64,000 bases of DNA, from the NCBI GenBank assembly GCA_006969745.1, contig CP030886.1:2701234-2765233 (forward strand), in the 5' to 3' direction. The first letter of the stretch is position 1, and the number at the start of each line of letters is the position of its first letter. The translations under genes were made by a program, and so were the position numbers. Below the pieces are notes generated by a model, which ran no database searches, was not told the origin of the DNA, and saw only the letters and a program-made list of their open reading frames with translations. The DNA is from Cytophagaceae bacterium. Its GTDB lineage: Bacteria > Bacteroidota > Bacteroidia > Cytophagales > Cyclobacteriaceae. Of the stretch, positions 16,013 to 25,903 are shown in pieces.

Positions 16013-18034
16013 ATGCTTACTACCTTTTCAACCGTACGGCTATCTGTTGTATGCTTTCTTATATTCTTATGTATGGATCATTGCCTGTCTCAGGAATTCA
16101 AAAACATCAATACCGGGGCAGTTGTGAAGCATTCAAGGGTCAGTTTCGATGGAAGCAAAATGGTACTTGTAGCCAATTATTACGGAAGCTTCAAGCCCTA
16201 TATTTCAGAATATAATAGAGATTCAGCCACTTGGAGTAAGCCTACTTCCATTTTTGAGAGCAATGATATTTCAGGAATGGAAATAAGGTATCCGCAGCTC
16301 AATTTTGATAATTCAAAATTATACTTTTCAGCAAAGCCGGCGGATAAGGCAAATTTCGACATCTACTATTCTGAATATGATAATGGTAAATGGGGCGCAC
16401 CTCAAGAATTGGATATCGGGATTAATTCAGTAGACGATGAGGACGCACCGGCCATGTCTGCTGACGAAAAGAAAATTTTGTTTACACGGCCGTTGCCTCC
16501 TGAAGAAAAGGCAGATGAATTTTGCGGTCAATTATTCTACAGCGAATTGACCGAGTCAGGCAACTGGTCTGTACCTGAACTTCTGCCACCTTCATACAAT
16601 ACAGGATGTATCTGCTCACCCTATTATTCAAGAGACAATAAGACTTTCTTCTATTCCTCTTTTGAAGACATAACAGACAACGAAGGTAAACGTCTGGCTA
16701 GAAAGCAGTTTTCCATTTTTTGGGCGAAAGTAGATGGGCTATTCCGCTACAATCCGAAACCGATACTTTCAATAATTGGCGATCAGGATTTGGTCTCACC
16801 CTCGCTAAATAGGGACAGCACATTGTACTATAATGCAGGCGAGTATACCAAAGGTGAAGATCGTATTACTGCCAGTATACTTTCCCAAAAACTAAGTGGA
16901 TCCTTTAAGCCATCAGAGATGTCACTACTGAGTGGACAGGTGACAGATGAACAAGGAAATCCGCTAGATGCCACCATTCAGGTGATCAATCCTTACACAA
17001 CAAAGGTCTTTCAGGAAGCTCAAAGTGATGCGAATGGGAATTATCAACTTTTCATTCCTGTAGGCGAACAATTTTCACTACTGGCCTATAAAGACCAATA
17101 TTCAGCACAATCCAAACTTATTGAGGCATCAGGACTGCAGATGACCAACAATTTTGAGTTATTCCCAAGTGTTGATATCACATTCAATGTCTTCGATGAA
17201 GAATTTTATTTTCCAATCAATGCAAATATTTCGCTGTATGATTCTGATTTCAACTTCCTTGAGACAATAGAAATTACCCAGGGAGAACAAACCAACATAG
17301 CTCTTGGTAAAGAATTGAATATCATTTTTAATTCTGAAAACTACTTTTCTGATACGCTGAACCTTCCATTTGATGAGGAAGTAATCTTCGATTTTTTTGA
17401 TTTTGATATTGAACTGACACGCACACTCAAAGATGTTTCCCTATCCTTTGCTGATGAATCTGGAAATAATCTTGGACTGGAAATCACCGTCTACAATGTC
17501 ACGAGAAATGAGAAAACCAAGCGTCAGGTTAAAGATGGAAAGGTCACACTCCAACTCCGGGATGGTGAGGTTTACGAGATTAGTACGTCGGCAGAAGGTT
17601 ACAGCTATTACTCAGCAGAACTTGACCTTTCTGAAGAACAGGAGCTTAGCGAAATGAAAGCAACCCTTCAGTCGGTTGAAAACATTTCATTGGTCCTTGA
17701 CAATATCACTTTTGAGTTAAACTCCTATGAACTTAACTCAGTCTCCTATGAAGAGCTCGATAAATTGATCAATTACCTATCGGAAAATGAAAAGTATAAA
17801 GTGGAAATATCTGCCCATACCGATAATGCCGGTGGAGATAAATACAATCTCCAACTTTCCAACCTAAGAGCTAATTCAGTGCTTCAATATCTGCAAGACA
17901 AGGCCATTAATCAGGAGCGCCTAATTGCCATAGGCTATGGAGAATCAAAGCCGATTGTGCCAAACGATACAGAAGAAAATATGGCAAAAAACAGAAGGGT
18001 TGAATTCAAAATTTTAACGGAGGAATCGCGATGA
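16013..18034 (+). CDS. Exported PD40 / OmpA-family protein
   Basis: 673 residues. A signal peptide (to about CLSQ) leads to a PD40/WD40-like beta-propeller (VKHSRVSFDGSKMVLVANY, YPQLNFDNSKLYFSAKP, DEDAPAMSADEKKILFTRPL). Next come carboxypeptidase-regulatory-like beta domains (LLSGQVTDEQGNPLDATIQVINPYT and two more). The C-terminal OmpA domain carries ITFELNSYEL, VEISAHTDNAGG and NRRVEFKI, which bind peptidoglycan. The product probably links the outer membrane to the cell wall. First gene of a tightly overlapping operon: its stop overlaps the next start by four bases. An ATG at 16013 gives a normal signal peptide; an upstream noncoding stretch of about 110 bases shows no clear promoter. Confidence 0.87.
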   Translation: MLTTFSTVRLSVVCFLIFLCMDHCLSQEFKNINTGAVVKHSRVSFDGSKMVLVANYYGSFKPYISEYNRDSATWSKPTSIFESNDISGMEIRYPQLNFDNSKLYFSAKPADKANFDIYYSEYDNGKWGAPQELDIGINSVDDEDAPAMSADEKKILFTRPLPPEEKADEFCGQLFYSELTESGNWSVPELLPPSYNTGCICSPYYSRDNKTFFYSSFEDITDNEGKRLARKQFSIFWAKVDGLFRYNPKPILSIIGDQDLVSPSLNRDSTLYYNAGEYTKGEDRITASILSQKLSGSFKPSEMSLLSGQVTDEQGNPLDATIQVINPYTTKVFQEAQSDANGNYQLFIPVGEQFSLLAYKDQYSAQSKLIEASGLQMTNNFELFPSVDITFNVFDEEFYFPINANISLYDSDFNFLETIEITQGEQTNIALGKELNIIFNSENYFSDTLNLPFDEEVIFDFFDFDIELTRTLKDVSLSFADESGNNLGLEITVYNVTRNEKTKRQVKDGKVTLQLRDGEVYEISTSAEGYSYYSAELDLSEEQELSEMKATLQSVENISLVLDNITFELNSYELNSVSYEELDKLINYLSENEKYKVEISAHTDNAGGDKYNLQLSNLRANSVLQYLQDKAINQERLIAIGYGESKPIVPNDTEENMAKNRRVEFKILTEESR

Positions 18035-20094
18035 AAAGAATTGCACTAGCGATAGCAATATTGTTTTTTGGACCTTGGTGTCTAGCACAAACTGGGGCCT
18101 ATAAGAAATTGCTGAACGATCGTTCCACTATGGACAGAGAGGTCTTTTACGATCAGCTTTTACAATTTCAAAAGCAAAACGTAGAGTTCTCCAATGTCTA
18201 CTATCAGCTTGGTAAGGTAGAGCAAGATCTTTTTGCGAACCTGGACCCAATAGTAGATCGAGTAGCATCCCGGCAAAGAATTTATAATGCAAAGACCAGC
18301 TTTGGCCTGGCTAAGAACTACCTGGATCCCAGAGAAGTATCTCGCTTCCCGGATTGGTACGATGTGCCAGATACTGTATCCAAAGATTCAATATCGTCCA
18401 TTGGAGTGAGGAAAATTGAAAAGAGCCATGAAAATTCAGAAAACTATGCCGTCTACTACGAGGAACTGATCAAAAATTATGATCAGGCGGTTTATCATTA
18501 TTTAAAAGCTCGAGAGGGATTTATTGAAATAAATACAAGTGCAGATAACCTCAGGCAACTGTTCTTAAAAGCTGATGACTCATTAAAGATTGCTGTAAGA
18601 CTGGTGGGAGTAAGCTTTGATTCGTCGATGTATTACATTGATAACTATCGTGATATCTATCAAAGGTTGCCGCACAAGAAGAAAAGGAAAGTGAATATCA
18701 ATCGAAGGAAGATTGATCACTTTCGCATGAATGGAATTACTCCTGCCAACTTTCTCGCGGATGATATAGATGTGTGGGATTACAGGGATTGGTCTGATAG
18801 GTTTTTAAACCTTTTAAAAGTTGAAGTAGATGGGTTGCAAGATGAAATAAAAACGGCCTTCAACTTTTTTGTGGCTACCAATGATAAAATGATCAATGGA
18901 GATGAGTGTATTCAGGCTCAGCTGGACGATCTTAAATTTCAGCGAATCATCAATCTCATCACCAAATATGACAATGAATCAGTCCTAATAGACATCTTCC
19001 AGTACCTGATTTCCAAGCTGGATTATGGGAATAAGTATGTTTATGAGAAAAACTGCAACATCCTGGATGTGCCACCCACTGACGATTATTTATCCAGAAA
19101 AGCACGGATCTATCAGAATATGTTTATCTCATTTCAGAAAGCAGATAGTTTGGATGAAGCCATTACTGCTTCAGGGCACGGGCAAGAAACCTTTCAGTGG
19201 TTTTTTGATGAGTTAATGCCCGGTGAAAATGGAAGCCAAACTTTTGCCGAAGAACAAGAGGCAGAAAATTACGCTTCATTCAAACAAGAACTAGTAGGGC
19301 TCATGGATAAAATCCGTGAGCAAAAATTTCAAACCGATACCTTAACCGAATGCTTTTCAGCCGATAGCTTAAACCTAATTCCAGGTGCCTTGGAAGATGG
19401 AAATTTCTGTGCAAATAAAAGATTGTGGTTGAGCGACAGTTTAGAACTATTTCTTGGAAAACAGGATGATAAGAATTTGATCATGGGAGTGAAGCCTTTT
19501 GGTGAAGATTTTCAAAAACAATGGGAAATATCTCCTTATAAAAATTCAGAAATTTCTTTTTTCAAAGTAGTGGGCGATAGTACATATTTAATTGGAGGCA
19601 AGTCCTCAAAGCGATGGCTATCTCAAATTTCAGCGAGCGGAATTGAATATTTCACAGCCACGTTGAGGTCAGACGAGCCGATAAAAAATGTGCTCGTAAA
19701 CCAATTGCAAGGAGTTGCTACCGTCGTGCAGGGAAGCAATAAGAATTATACCATATCAAAAGTAAACTTCAGTGGAAAAGTTGTTGGAACCAATGCTTTT
19801 GAATTACCCGGTGAATACATTGGAATGTTCAGGCAGGAACAATCTTTATGGTTTTTCTCGCACACAATCACAACAGATGGCTCAAAGATTATAGCATCGG
19901 TTTACGATGAGGGACAAGGAACGGTAACCGGCGAGTACACTTACACATTTAAGACGATTCTCAAGAATCCGTCTATTATTAAGAATGATAATGAGTACAT
20001 CACGCTGCTGTCTTTAAGTTCTTTTTCTGATGATGAAATTGTTTATGCTTTAATGAATTATGAAGGTGAAATTGATCATGAAACTATTTTTTAA
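18031..20094 (+). CDS. Unknown exported protein of the CHAT operon
   Basis: 687 residues. A signal peptide (hydrophobic residues 4-18, cleavage near CLAQ) is followed by a largely helical first half rich in tyrosine, aspartate and lysine, with TPR-like helical pairs such as YYEELIKNYDQAVYHYLKAREGF. The second half is more beta-rich, with repeated strands (about 480-687, ISFFKVVGDSTYLIGG, VLVNQLQGVATVVQGS, EYITLLSLSSFSDDEIV) that could form a beta-propeller. I recognise no family. It overlaps both neighbours (4 bases upstream, 17 downstream), so it is surely made together with the OmpA and CHAT proteins and may be their partner in the periplasm. Confidence 0.7.
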   Translation: MKRIALAIAILFFGPWCLAQTGAYKKLLNDRSTMDREVFYDQLLQFQKQNVEFSNVYYQLGKVEQDLFANLDPIVDRVASRQRIYNAKTSFGLAKNYLDPREVSRFPDWYDVPDTVSKDSISSIGVRKIEKSHENSENYAVYYEELIKNYDQAVYHYLKAREGFIEINTSADNLRQLFLKADDSLKIAVRLVGVSFDSSMYYIDNYRDIYQRLPHKKKRKVNINRRKIDHFRMNGITPANFLADDIDVWDYRDWSDRFLNLLKVEVDGLQDEIKTAFNFFVATNDKMINGDECIQAQLDDLKFQRIINLITKYDNESVLIDIFQYLISKLDYGNKYVYEKNCNILDVPPTDDYLSRKARIYQNMFISFQKADSLDEAITASGHGQETFQWFFDELMPGENGSQTFAEEQEAENYASFKQELVGLMDKIREQKFQTDTLTECFSADSLNLIPGALEDGNFCANKRLWLSDSLELFLGKQDDKNLIMGVKPFGEDFQKQWEISPYKNSEISFFKVVGDSTYLIGGKSSKRWLSQISASGIEYFTATLRSDEPIKNVLVNQLQGVATVVQGSNKNYTISKVNFSGKVVGTNAFELPGEYIGMFRQEQSLWFFSHTITTDGSKIIASVYDEGQGTVTGEYTYTFKTILKNPSIIKNDNEYITLLSLSSFSDDEIVYALMNYEGEIDHETIF

Positions 20095-23000
20095 TATCCT
20101 GCTTACTATCGGGCTTGTATTTAGCGCCATTGCTCAAAGCCAGGTTGAATTTGATAAAGAAGTGGATCGGATCGAGGCCTTAATATCGCAGGGTGACTTT
20201 GTGTCGGCCAATGACGGATTAATTTCACTTCAAAGCTCAATAGAGAATACTTCGCTCAGTGGTCAAGACACCGTGAAGCTATTTTTTTCATCCAAACTGG
20301 CCTTCGTTGCTTACCAATTAGGTGATTGTGAAAACACCATTTTGAGGAGTAAAGAAGATGTGGCATTGAGAGCGGAGATATATGGTGCAGGTGATCCGGT
20401 TGCATTGTCTGCTCAAAGAAACCTCGGAATCTATTATCTCAACTGTGACTCAACTCAAAGAGCGCTGGAAGTTTTGACCGAGGCTGTTGATACCCACCGT
20501 GAAGTCATAGGTCAGCCGGACGAATTGTATGCAAGGTCTTTAGATGATCTGGCCTATGTCCAGGGAAAGTTGGGAGATGTATCTGCCGCTCAAACAACCT
20601 ATGATGAATTAATAGGTCTGCTGGGAGAAAACAAAAGTTCTTTTTATCTGCATGTAGCTGAAAACTACAGTGCACTTCTTATGTCGAATGAGCAATATGA
20701 GAAGGCGGCTTCATTTTATGAAGACCTAAAGCCGTACATGGCCAAGAAGGAAGAATACCCTCTTTTCCTAAAGGATTTTTATAATGTATTTGTTCATGAA
20801 AAGAACTACGTGAAGGCGCTCGAGACTGCCAGCGATCTGATAAACTGGTGCGATGAGAACAAATCAACCTGCTCAAATTCTGGATTGAATACAGAGGAGT
20901 TTGTACTCAATAGCGCCAGGCTTTCTGTCTTATTATATCGCCATGATGAAGCCTCAAAATATTATTCGAAGGCAGAGTTGCTATTTCAAGGAACGCCAAG
21001 CTACATTCCGATCCTTCTGGAGCAATCCAGCCTTTATGGATCGATGGGACAGAAATACAAGCAGCTAAATGCCTTGAGTAAATCACTAATTACTCACCGA
21101 TCTCAAAATATGATTGATAGTGCCAGTTATACAAAAACGGTTTTGGAGCTAGGCAGACTTCACACCGAAATGGGCAAATTCAATCGTGCAGATCAGGTTT
21201 TTAGTGATTATATCAATGACTTAGAATCTAAGCCTGATACTGATCCTCAAATGTTGGCTACAGCGTATCAATCATTGGGAAATCAACGCTATTTGTTGCA
21301 AAATTTTAAAGATGCGGATAATTATCTGTCCAAGGCTCAAGAGATACTAAAGGCCAATCAGCTTACAAATACCAGCGAATTCGCATCTGTACTAAACAGT
21401 CAGGGAGCGTTGTACGAGGCCTTGGCTAACTATCGAAGGGCAGAATCCAACTATCGTGAGGCGCTGAAGATTTCTGCTGATGAAGAATCAGGATTAAGGA
21501 TTGCATTGGCAACCAATTTGGCTAATATTTTGACTCGCACCGATGCTGATAATGACACAATCTTGATGCTGCTCAATCAGGCCATTTCCTGGCAAGGTGA
21601 ATCTTCAGGAAAAGATCATCCCGGATATGCAAATCTGCTTAGCAATAGAGGTGTCTATTATCAAAAAAATGAGTTTTATAATCGTGCACTCAGGGATTTT
21701 GAAGAAGCTATTAAGGTATTTGAATATACGGTTCAGGAGGATCATCCACAGTACCTGTCAGCACTTTCAAATTTGGGCCTGCTTTATGATCTGATGGATC
21801 GCAAAGAAGAAGCACTAGAAGCGATGCTTAAGTCAAAAAGTTTATACACAAAGTATTATTCCGATACGCATCCCGGCTATATCCGTACGGTCAACAACCT
21901 GGCAAACCTGTATACAAAAACAGCTCAATATGAATTGGCAGAGCCACTATTATTGTCATTAGCCGAGTCGCAAGTAAAAGAGATAAATGAGTCATTCACT
22001 TATCTATCGGAATCTGAGAAGAAAAATTTCGTGGAGGAAAAGCAAAAGCTTTTAAATAATTTCAAAGGCTATGTAGTAGCTCGTTCCACCGCTGAGGAGG
22101 GAAGTATTAAACCTGAAGTTGTGGAAGAATGGTACAACCTTGAATTGAGCACAAAGGGAATGTTGCTTAATGCCACAAAGAAGGTTAGAGAGCAGATTTT
22201 CAACAGTGGTGATGAAGAATTGATCGACCTATTCTCGGAATGGACGGTGGCACGGAAACAAATCGCCGACCTTCAATCTCTCAAGACTGACTTAAAACAA
22301 ATGAGCGGCCAACGATTGGATAGTTTGCTAGAAAAAACCAATGACTTAGAAAGAGAACTTTCTCGAAGATCTGCTGGATTTAGCGGGTCTTTCAGTGGCA
22401 CTGTGCCTACGTTTGATCAAATTCAGAGCAAACTACAAGTAGGTGAGGCCACCGTTGAGATTATTCGAACCGAATTAAACGATGAAGGTATTTACACTGC
22501 CTTGATTGGAACGTCTGACAATGAATATCCAAATCTTATAGTGATCGGCAAAGGAGATGAATTTGAAAGCAAGGGATTTGCTGTTTACAAGAACGCCATC
22601 AAGTTCAAAGTAGATGATCCAAAATCATTTGATTTCTATTGGAGGAAAATTTATGCTTATTTAAGCACCAAAAACATCAACAAGATCTACTATGCTCCCG
22701 ATGGTATTTATCATAAAATCAGCTTAAATACACTTTTTGATCCTTCCACTAAAAAGTATCTCATAGATGAATTGGAGATATTTCAATTGAGCTCTACGAA
22801 AGATTTTCTGGATTTGAATTTGGAAACGGAAATGAGTGATGAGATCGATAAAGTGCTGCTCGTCGGCAGACCAAAGTATAAAATGGATGCTTCATCAGAA
22901 TTGGTAGCCACCACGAGAAGTTTTGAGCAAATTGAAAATGTAGCTGACCTTCCGGGTACCGAAGAAGAAATAAAGGGAATTCAAAGCTTGGTTGAAAAAT

Positions 23001-23536
23001 CTGGAATCCAATGCTCTGTTTTGCTACGTGAAGATGCAAAAGAAGGGGCGGTTAAAGATCAACTAAACCGTGCACTTGTTCACATAGCAACTCATGGATT
23101 TTTTATGGAAGATGAAAAAGCTCCAAGTAAAGACCCAATGTTAAGTTCAGGATTGTTACTTGCGGGTGTAAGTGATATGCGATCGGATTCAGATGTTGAT
23201 GATGGTATTCTAACAGCATACGAAATCATGAATCTAAGCCTGACCGAGCTTAAGATGGTAGTACTTTCAGCATGTGAAACCGGTCTAGGAGAGATTGCCT
23301 CAGGCGAAGGCATTTATGGTTTACAGCGGGCATTCTTTGTAGGTGGTGCCGAGTCTGTGGTGATGTCGCTCTGGAAAGTAGACGATGCGGCCACTAAAGA
23401 TCTCATGACCACTTTTTACAAGGAGTATTTAAAAAGTGGCAATAAACGAGCGTCCTTTCTCAATGCACAAAGAAAGATCAAAAAGAAATACAAAGACCCG
23501 ATTTACTGGGGTGCCTTTGTGATGCTGGGAGGATAA
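20078..23536 (+). CDS. Exported TPR repeat protein with C-terminal CHAT (caspase-like) domain
   Basis: 1152 residues from the ATG at 20078, which gives a clean signal peptide (LLTIGLVFSAIAQ); an ATG six codons earlier is possible. About residues 25-640 hold TPR/Kinesin-light-chain-like repeats (YLSALSNLGLLYDLMDRKEEALEA and similar). The last 350 residues form a CHAT domain with the catalytic pair His1006 (VHIATHGF) and Cys1066 (LSACETGLGE), then FFVGGAESVVMSLWKVDDAAT and the terminal YWGAFVMLGG. CHAT peptidases are clan CD relatives of separase and caspases. Residues needed for catalysis are intact. A signal peptide places it in the periplasm or outside, unlike the cytoplasmic CHAT enzymes of defence systems. 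Confidence 0.88.
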   Translation: MKLFFNILLTIGLVFSAIAQSQVEFDKEVDRIEALISQGDFVSANDGLISLQSSIENTSLSGQDTVKLFFSSKLAFVAYQLGDCENTILRSKEDVALRAEIYGAGDPVALSAQRNLGIYYLNCDSTQRALEVLTEAVDTHREVIGQPDELYARSLDDLAYVQGKLGDVSAAQTTYDELIGLLGENKSSFYLHVAENYSALLMSNEQYEKAASFYEDLKPYMAKKEEYPLFLKDFYNVFVHEKNYVKALETASDLINWCDENKSTCSNSGLNTEEFVLNSARLSVLLYRHDEASKYYSKAELLFQGTPSYIPILLEQSSLYGSMGQKYKQLNALSKSLITHRSQNMIDSASYTKTVLELGRLHTEMGKFNRADQVFSDYINDLESKPDTDPQMLATAYQSLGNQRYLLQNFKDADNYLSKAQEILKANQLTNTSEFASVLNSQGALYEALANYRRAESNYREALKISADEESGLRIALATNLANILTRTDADNDTILMLLNQAISWQGESSGKDHPGYANLLSNRGVYYQKNEFYNRALRDFEEAIKVFEYTVQEDHPQYLSALSNLGLLYDLMDRKEEALEAMLKSKSLYTKYYSDTHPGYIRTVNNLANLYTKTAQYELAEPLLLSLAESQVKEINESFTYLSESEKKNFVEEKQKLLNNFKGYVVARSTAEEGSIKPEVVEEWYNLELSTKGMLLNATKKVREQIFNSGDEELIDLFSEWTVARKQIADLQSLKTDLKQMSGQRLDSLLEKTNDLERELSRRSAGFSGSFSGTVPTFDQIQSKLQVGEATVEIIRTELNDEGIYTALIGTSDNEYPNLIVIGKGDEFESKGFAVYKNAIKFKVDDPKSFDFYWRKIYAYLSTKNINKIYYAPDGIYHKISLNTLFDPSTKKYLIDELEIFQLSSTKDFLDLNLETEMSDEIDKVLLVGRPKYKMDASSELVATTRSFEQIENVADLPGTEEEIKGIQSLVEKSGIQCSVLLREDAKEGAVKDQLNRALVHIATHGFFMEDEKAPSKDPMLSSGLLLAGVSDMRSDSDVDDGILTAYEIMNLSLTELKMVVLSACETGLGEIASGEGIYGLQRAFFVGGAESVVMSLWKVDDAATKDLMTTFYKEYLKSGNKRASFLNAQRKIKKKYKDPIYWGAFVMLGG

Positions 23537-23567
23537 TCTCGAAACATCTAAATCTGTATTGCAATCT

Positions 23568-23575
23568 TATATTTG
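23568..23575 (+). promoter_or_regulatory. Bacteroidota -7 promoter element ahead of tRNA-Leu
   Basis: TATATTTG matches the Bacteroidota -7 consensus TAnnTTTG exactly and lies 57 bases before the tRNA. A clear -33 TTTG partner is not visible. Confidence 0.4.
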
Positions 23576-23631
23576 TTTAGATACTTTTGCCCACCGTTTG
23601 CTAAAGCAACTGCCTGAGCATTAAGAAATAT

Positions 23632-23713
23632 GCCTGAGTGGCGGAACTGGTAGACGCGCACGACTCAAACTCGTGTTCCGCAAGGAGTGCCGGTTCGATT
23701 CCGGCCTCAGGTA
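23632..23713 (+). tRNA. tRNA-Leu (anticodon CAA)
   Basis: Acceptor stem GCCTGAG pairs with CTCAGGT (first pair G-U), anticodon stem CACGA/TCGTG around the loop CTCAAAC (anticodon CAA), long variable arm, T stem GCCGG/CCGGC with a TTCGATT loop, discriminator A. CCA is not encoded. Confidence 0.95.
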
Positions 23714-23715
23714 CG

Positions 23716-23745
23716 AAAGCCTCTCAAATTTTGAGAGGCTTTTAT
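23716..23745 (+). terminator. Rho-independent terminator after tRNA-Leu
   Basis: AAAGCCTCTCA (from 23716) pairs with TGAGAGGCTTT (to 23742), followed by TTATT. It starts three bases after the tRNA. Confidence 0.85.
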
Positions 23746-23820
23746 TATGTTTTGGTTCAACAAACGATGAGCTTCTTTAGTTAGTTGATACTACCTTTAA
23801 CCTCTCATCAATCCACCAGT

Positions 23821-24924
23821 ATGAATATATCATTCAGCAAGCTTTTTTACGTCATCGCTTCCATTATTGGCATCACCGCCATCCTATATTTCGCAAAGGT
23901 GATTCTGGTTCCTATATTCTTTGCTATGCTGTTTGCATTCATCTTGTATCCACCGGTGAAATGGCTTACCAAAAAAGGTTTAAAAAAATTGTTTGGGATC
24001 ATCATAGCCATAGGTGGAGTGTTTGTAGTGGTAGTAGGAGTTTTAGTTCTGTTCTCAGCTCAGATCATTGATATGGCAAGTGAGTACTCAAACTTTCTGG
24101 CAAAGCTCGAAGAGACTTTAGATAAGTCAATTGCTTTCCTGAATAATAAAGTACAAATCATCCCTGATATTGAATCACAGGAAATTTTGGACAGGCTCTC
24201 AAACCTCTTTTCAGATAGCAGCTTCCTTATCATTTCAGATACCGTGAGTGTTACAAGCTCATTTTTATCATTCGTTGTCCTATCACTTATCTATACTTTT
24301 TTAATTCTTTTCTACAGCGAGCATTTAACCGAGGCATTGTCTCGATTTAGCTCTAAAAAGCACAAACGATATTTTTTGAATATGCTGAGGGAAGTTCAGC
24401 AAGTAGGGCAGCAGTACTTTACCGGGATGCTTTTGCTAATTGTAATTCTCGGAGTATTGAATACTACAGGGCTGTTAATACTTGGAATTGATTACGCATT
24501 CTTCTTTGGTTTTCTGGCAGCTCTACTCGCCATAATACCTTATGTAGGGACAACACTTGGCGGATTAATTCCTACACTATATGTATTTGTGACTTATGAT
24601 AGCTACTGGTATCCCGTTGGCGTAATCGCAATCTTTTGGTTTATTCAGTTTGTAGAAGGAAATTTTCTAAACCCAAAAATCGTCGGAGGAAACATGCAAA
24701 TCAATGCACTTTTTTCAATTTTCTCATTGATTGTAGGTAGCGTACTTTGGGGTATAGCAGGGATGATTTTGTTTCTTCCTTTGGTAGCAATGCTTAAAGT
24801 GGTGTGCAGCCACTATGAGGAACTAAAACCAATAGCAGCTTTGATTGGCGAACGGATAACAGAAGTAGAAAAAGTGCACGAAAAACGATTGATTGATAAA
24901 GTAATCGAAAGCATTAAAAGCTGA
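23821..24924 (+). CDS. AI-2E family transporter
   Basis: 367 residues from the ATG at 23821; an upstream TTG at 23785 would add 12 polar residues and is less likely. Seven or eight membrane helices are visible. Family signs are the N-terminal hydrophobic pair ending FAFILYPPVKWL, a soluble segment (about 85-145), IPYVGTTLGGLIPTLY, FIQFVEGNFLNPKIVGGNMQINALFSIFSLIVG and WGIAGMILFLPLVAMLKVV. The family includes proteins linked to autoinducer export and sodium/proton exchange (YdiK, TqsA, PerM-like); no substrate can be assigned. Its stop is two bases from the convergent GIY-YIG-like gene. Confidence 0.88.
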   Translation: MNISFSKLFYVIASIIGITAILYFAKVILVPIFFAMLFAFILYPPVKWLTKKGLKKLFGIIIAIGGVFVVVVGVLVLFSAQIIDMASEYSNFLAKLEETLDKSIAFLNNKVQIIPDIESQEILDRLSNLFSDSSFLIISDTVSVTSSFLSFVVLSLIYTFLILFYSEHLTEALSRFSSKKHKRYFLNMLREVQQVGQQYFTGMLLLIVILGVLNTTGLLILGIDYAFFFGFLAALLAIIPYVGTTLGGLIPTLYVFVTYDSYWYPVGVIAIFWFIQFVEGNFLNPKIVGGNMQINALFSIFSLIVGSVLWGIAGMILFLPLVAMLKVVCSHYEELKPIAALIGERITEVEKVHEKRLIDKVIESIKS

Positions 24925-24926
24925 AT

Positions 24927-25400
24927 TCACTCAAATCGATTGTAGACACATTCAAATTGGCACTGAAGGTACAATGTCGTGATCTGACGTTCAAGGTCAT
25001 CAGGCAGGTCCAGGAATACGATTTTCATTTTTTTCATTTCTTCAAGCGCATCTTTCTCACTGTAGGATTTTTTGATTGAACAAATGGTGTGGGCCAACTT
25101 CTTTTGATATCTGCTATTTCCTTTAAACTGTCTGACAATGCGCCGAATGACATATGCAGATTCATCTATATATACCATCTTACCTTCGAGGATAAAACCG
25201 TAGATCCCTTTAAAATCTGTCAGTCTTCCGGTTTGCTTAAGGATGGATTGCACACCCATTCCTTTCTCAAAAAAAAGGTTGGCTGAAAGGGCACTTTCCA
25301 TAAGTACTTCCATCATGGTTTTACGTTTGGGAAGATTCTCTTTTACAATTCTGTCAAAACGCAATGCAAGTGGTTGTTTCATAAAATTTTTATTATTCAT
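24927..25400 (-). CDS. Degenerate GIY-YIG-like small protein
   Basis: 157 residues, no signal peptide. The middle carries GIY (65-67) followed ten residues later by YID (77-79) and then SAYVIRRIVRQFKG, matching the GIY-x(10)-YIG beta hairpin and the arginine-bearing helix of GIY-YIG nucleases. A glutamate near the C-terminus (Glu150, in CQFECVYNRF) could be the metal ligand. YIG to YID is a change at a key position, so activity is uncertain. The helical N-terminal 60 residues are unlike known GIY-YIG proteins. My assignment rests on short motifs only. Confidence 0.5.
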   Translation of the reverse strand: MNNKNFMKQPLALRFDRIVKENLPKRKTMMEVLMESALSANLFFEKGMGVQSILKQTGRLTDFKGIYGFILEGKMVYIDESAYVIRRIVRQFKGNSRYQKKLAHTICSIKKSYSEKDALEEMKKMKIVFLDLPDDLERQITTLYLQCQFECVYNRFE

Positions 25401-25523
25401 TTAAGTTAAAGATTTGATTACAAACTATTTTATCAATCTACAGTCTCACCAAAGCTTTAAATTTTTTCATGTAAGAAAAAGTCCTATTTTTAACACTCCT
25501 TTTACATTGAGAAGATTCAAACA

Positions 25524-25898
25524 TTGAGTAATTCAAAATATACCTGTTTAATAGTCGAAGATGACCCTGCTTTTGTGGAGATACTGAAAGTGGTTGTTGC
25601 AAAGGTTTCAGAAGTTGAGCTGCTCGGTACCTGTGACAATACTTTAGATGCCGCTAAACGGATTGATTTGGACAAGCCCGATGTATTGCTTCTTGATATC
25701 AACATTTCCGGGTTAGAAGGACCTGAAGTTCTGGAACTTAGCGATCACAAGCCAAAAACTGTTGTGATTACGAGCCATCCGGAGGAGGTAATGGAAAACT
25801 ATGACGTTGAGTACACCACTTTCATCCAAAAACCGCTCAAAAATTCTGATCAATTAGTAAATGCAATTCATAAATGCCTTAAATTAATAGATCATTAA
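25524..25898 (+). CDS. Single-domain response regulator (CheY-like)
   Basis: 124 residues from a TTG start; a receiver domain alone. The acidic pocket is Glu12-Asp13-Asp14, the phosphoacceptor is Asp58 in LLLDIN, the threonine/serine switch lies in VVITSHP and the conserved lysine in FIQKPL. No output domain follows, so it must act by protein contact, or as a phosphate relay. It lies 22 bases before a histidine kinase gene of the same strand and 1.8 kb before its paralogue, either of which is the likely partner. Confidence 0.9.
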   Translation: MSNSKYTCLIVEDDPAFVEILKVVVAKVSEVELLGTCDNTLDAAKRIDLDKPDVLLLDINISGLEGPEVLELSDHKPKTVVITSHPEEVMENYDVEYTTFIQKPLKNSDQLVNAIHKCLKLIDH

Positions 25899-25903
25899 GG
25901 CCG

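Noticed and set aside
16013..23536. Antiphage CHAT/gasdermin-like defence system
   Set aside because: No gasdermin, Cas or other defence partner is nearby, and all three products have signal peptides, so an envelope role is more likely.
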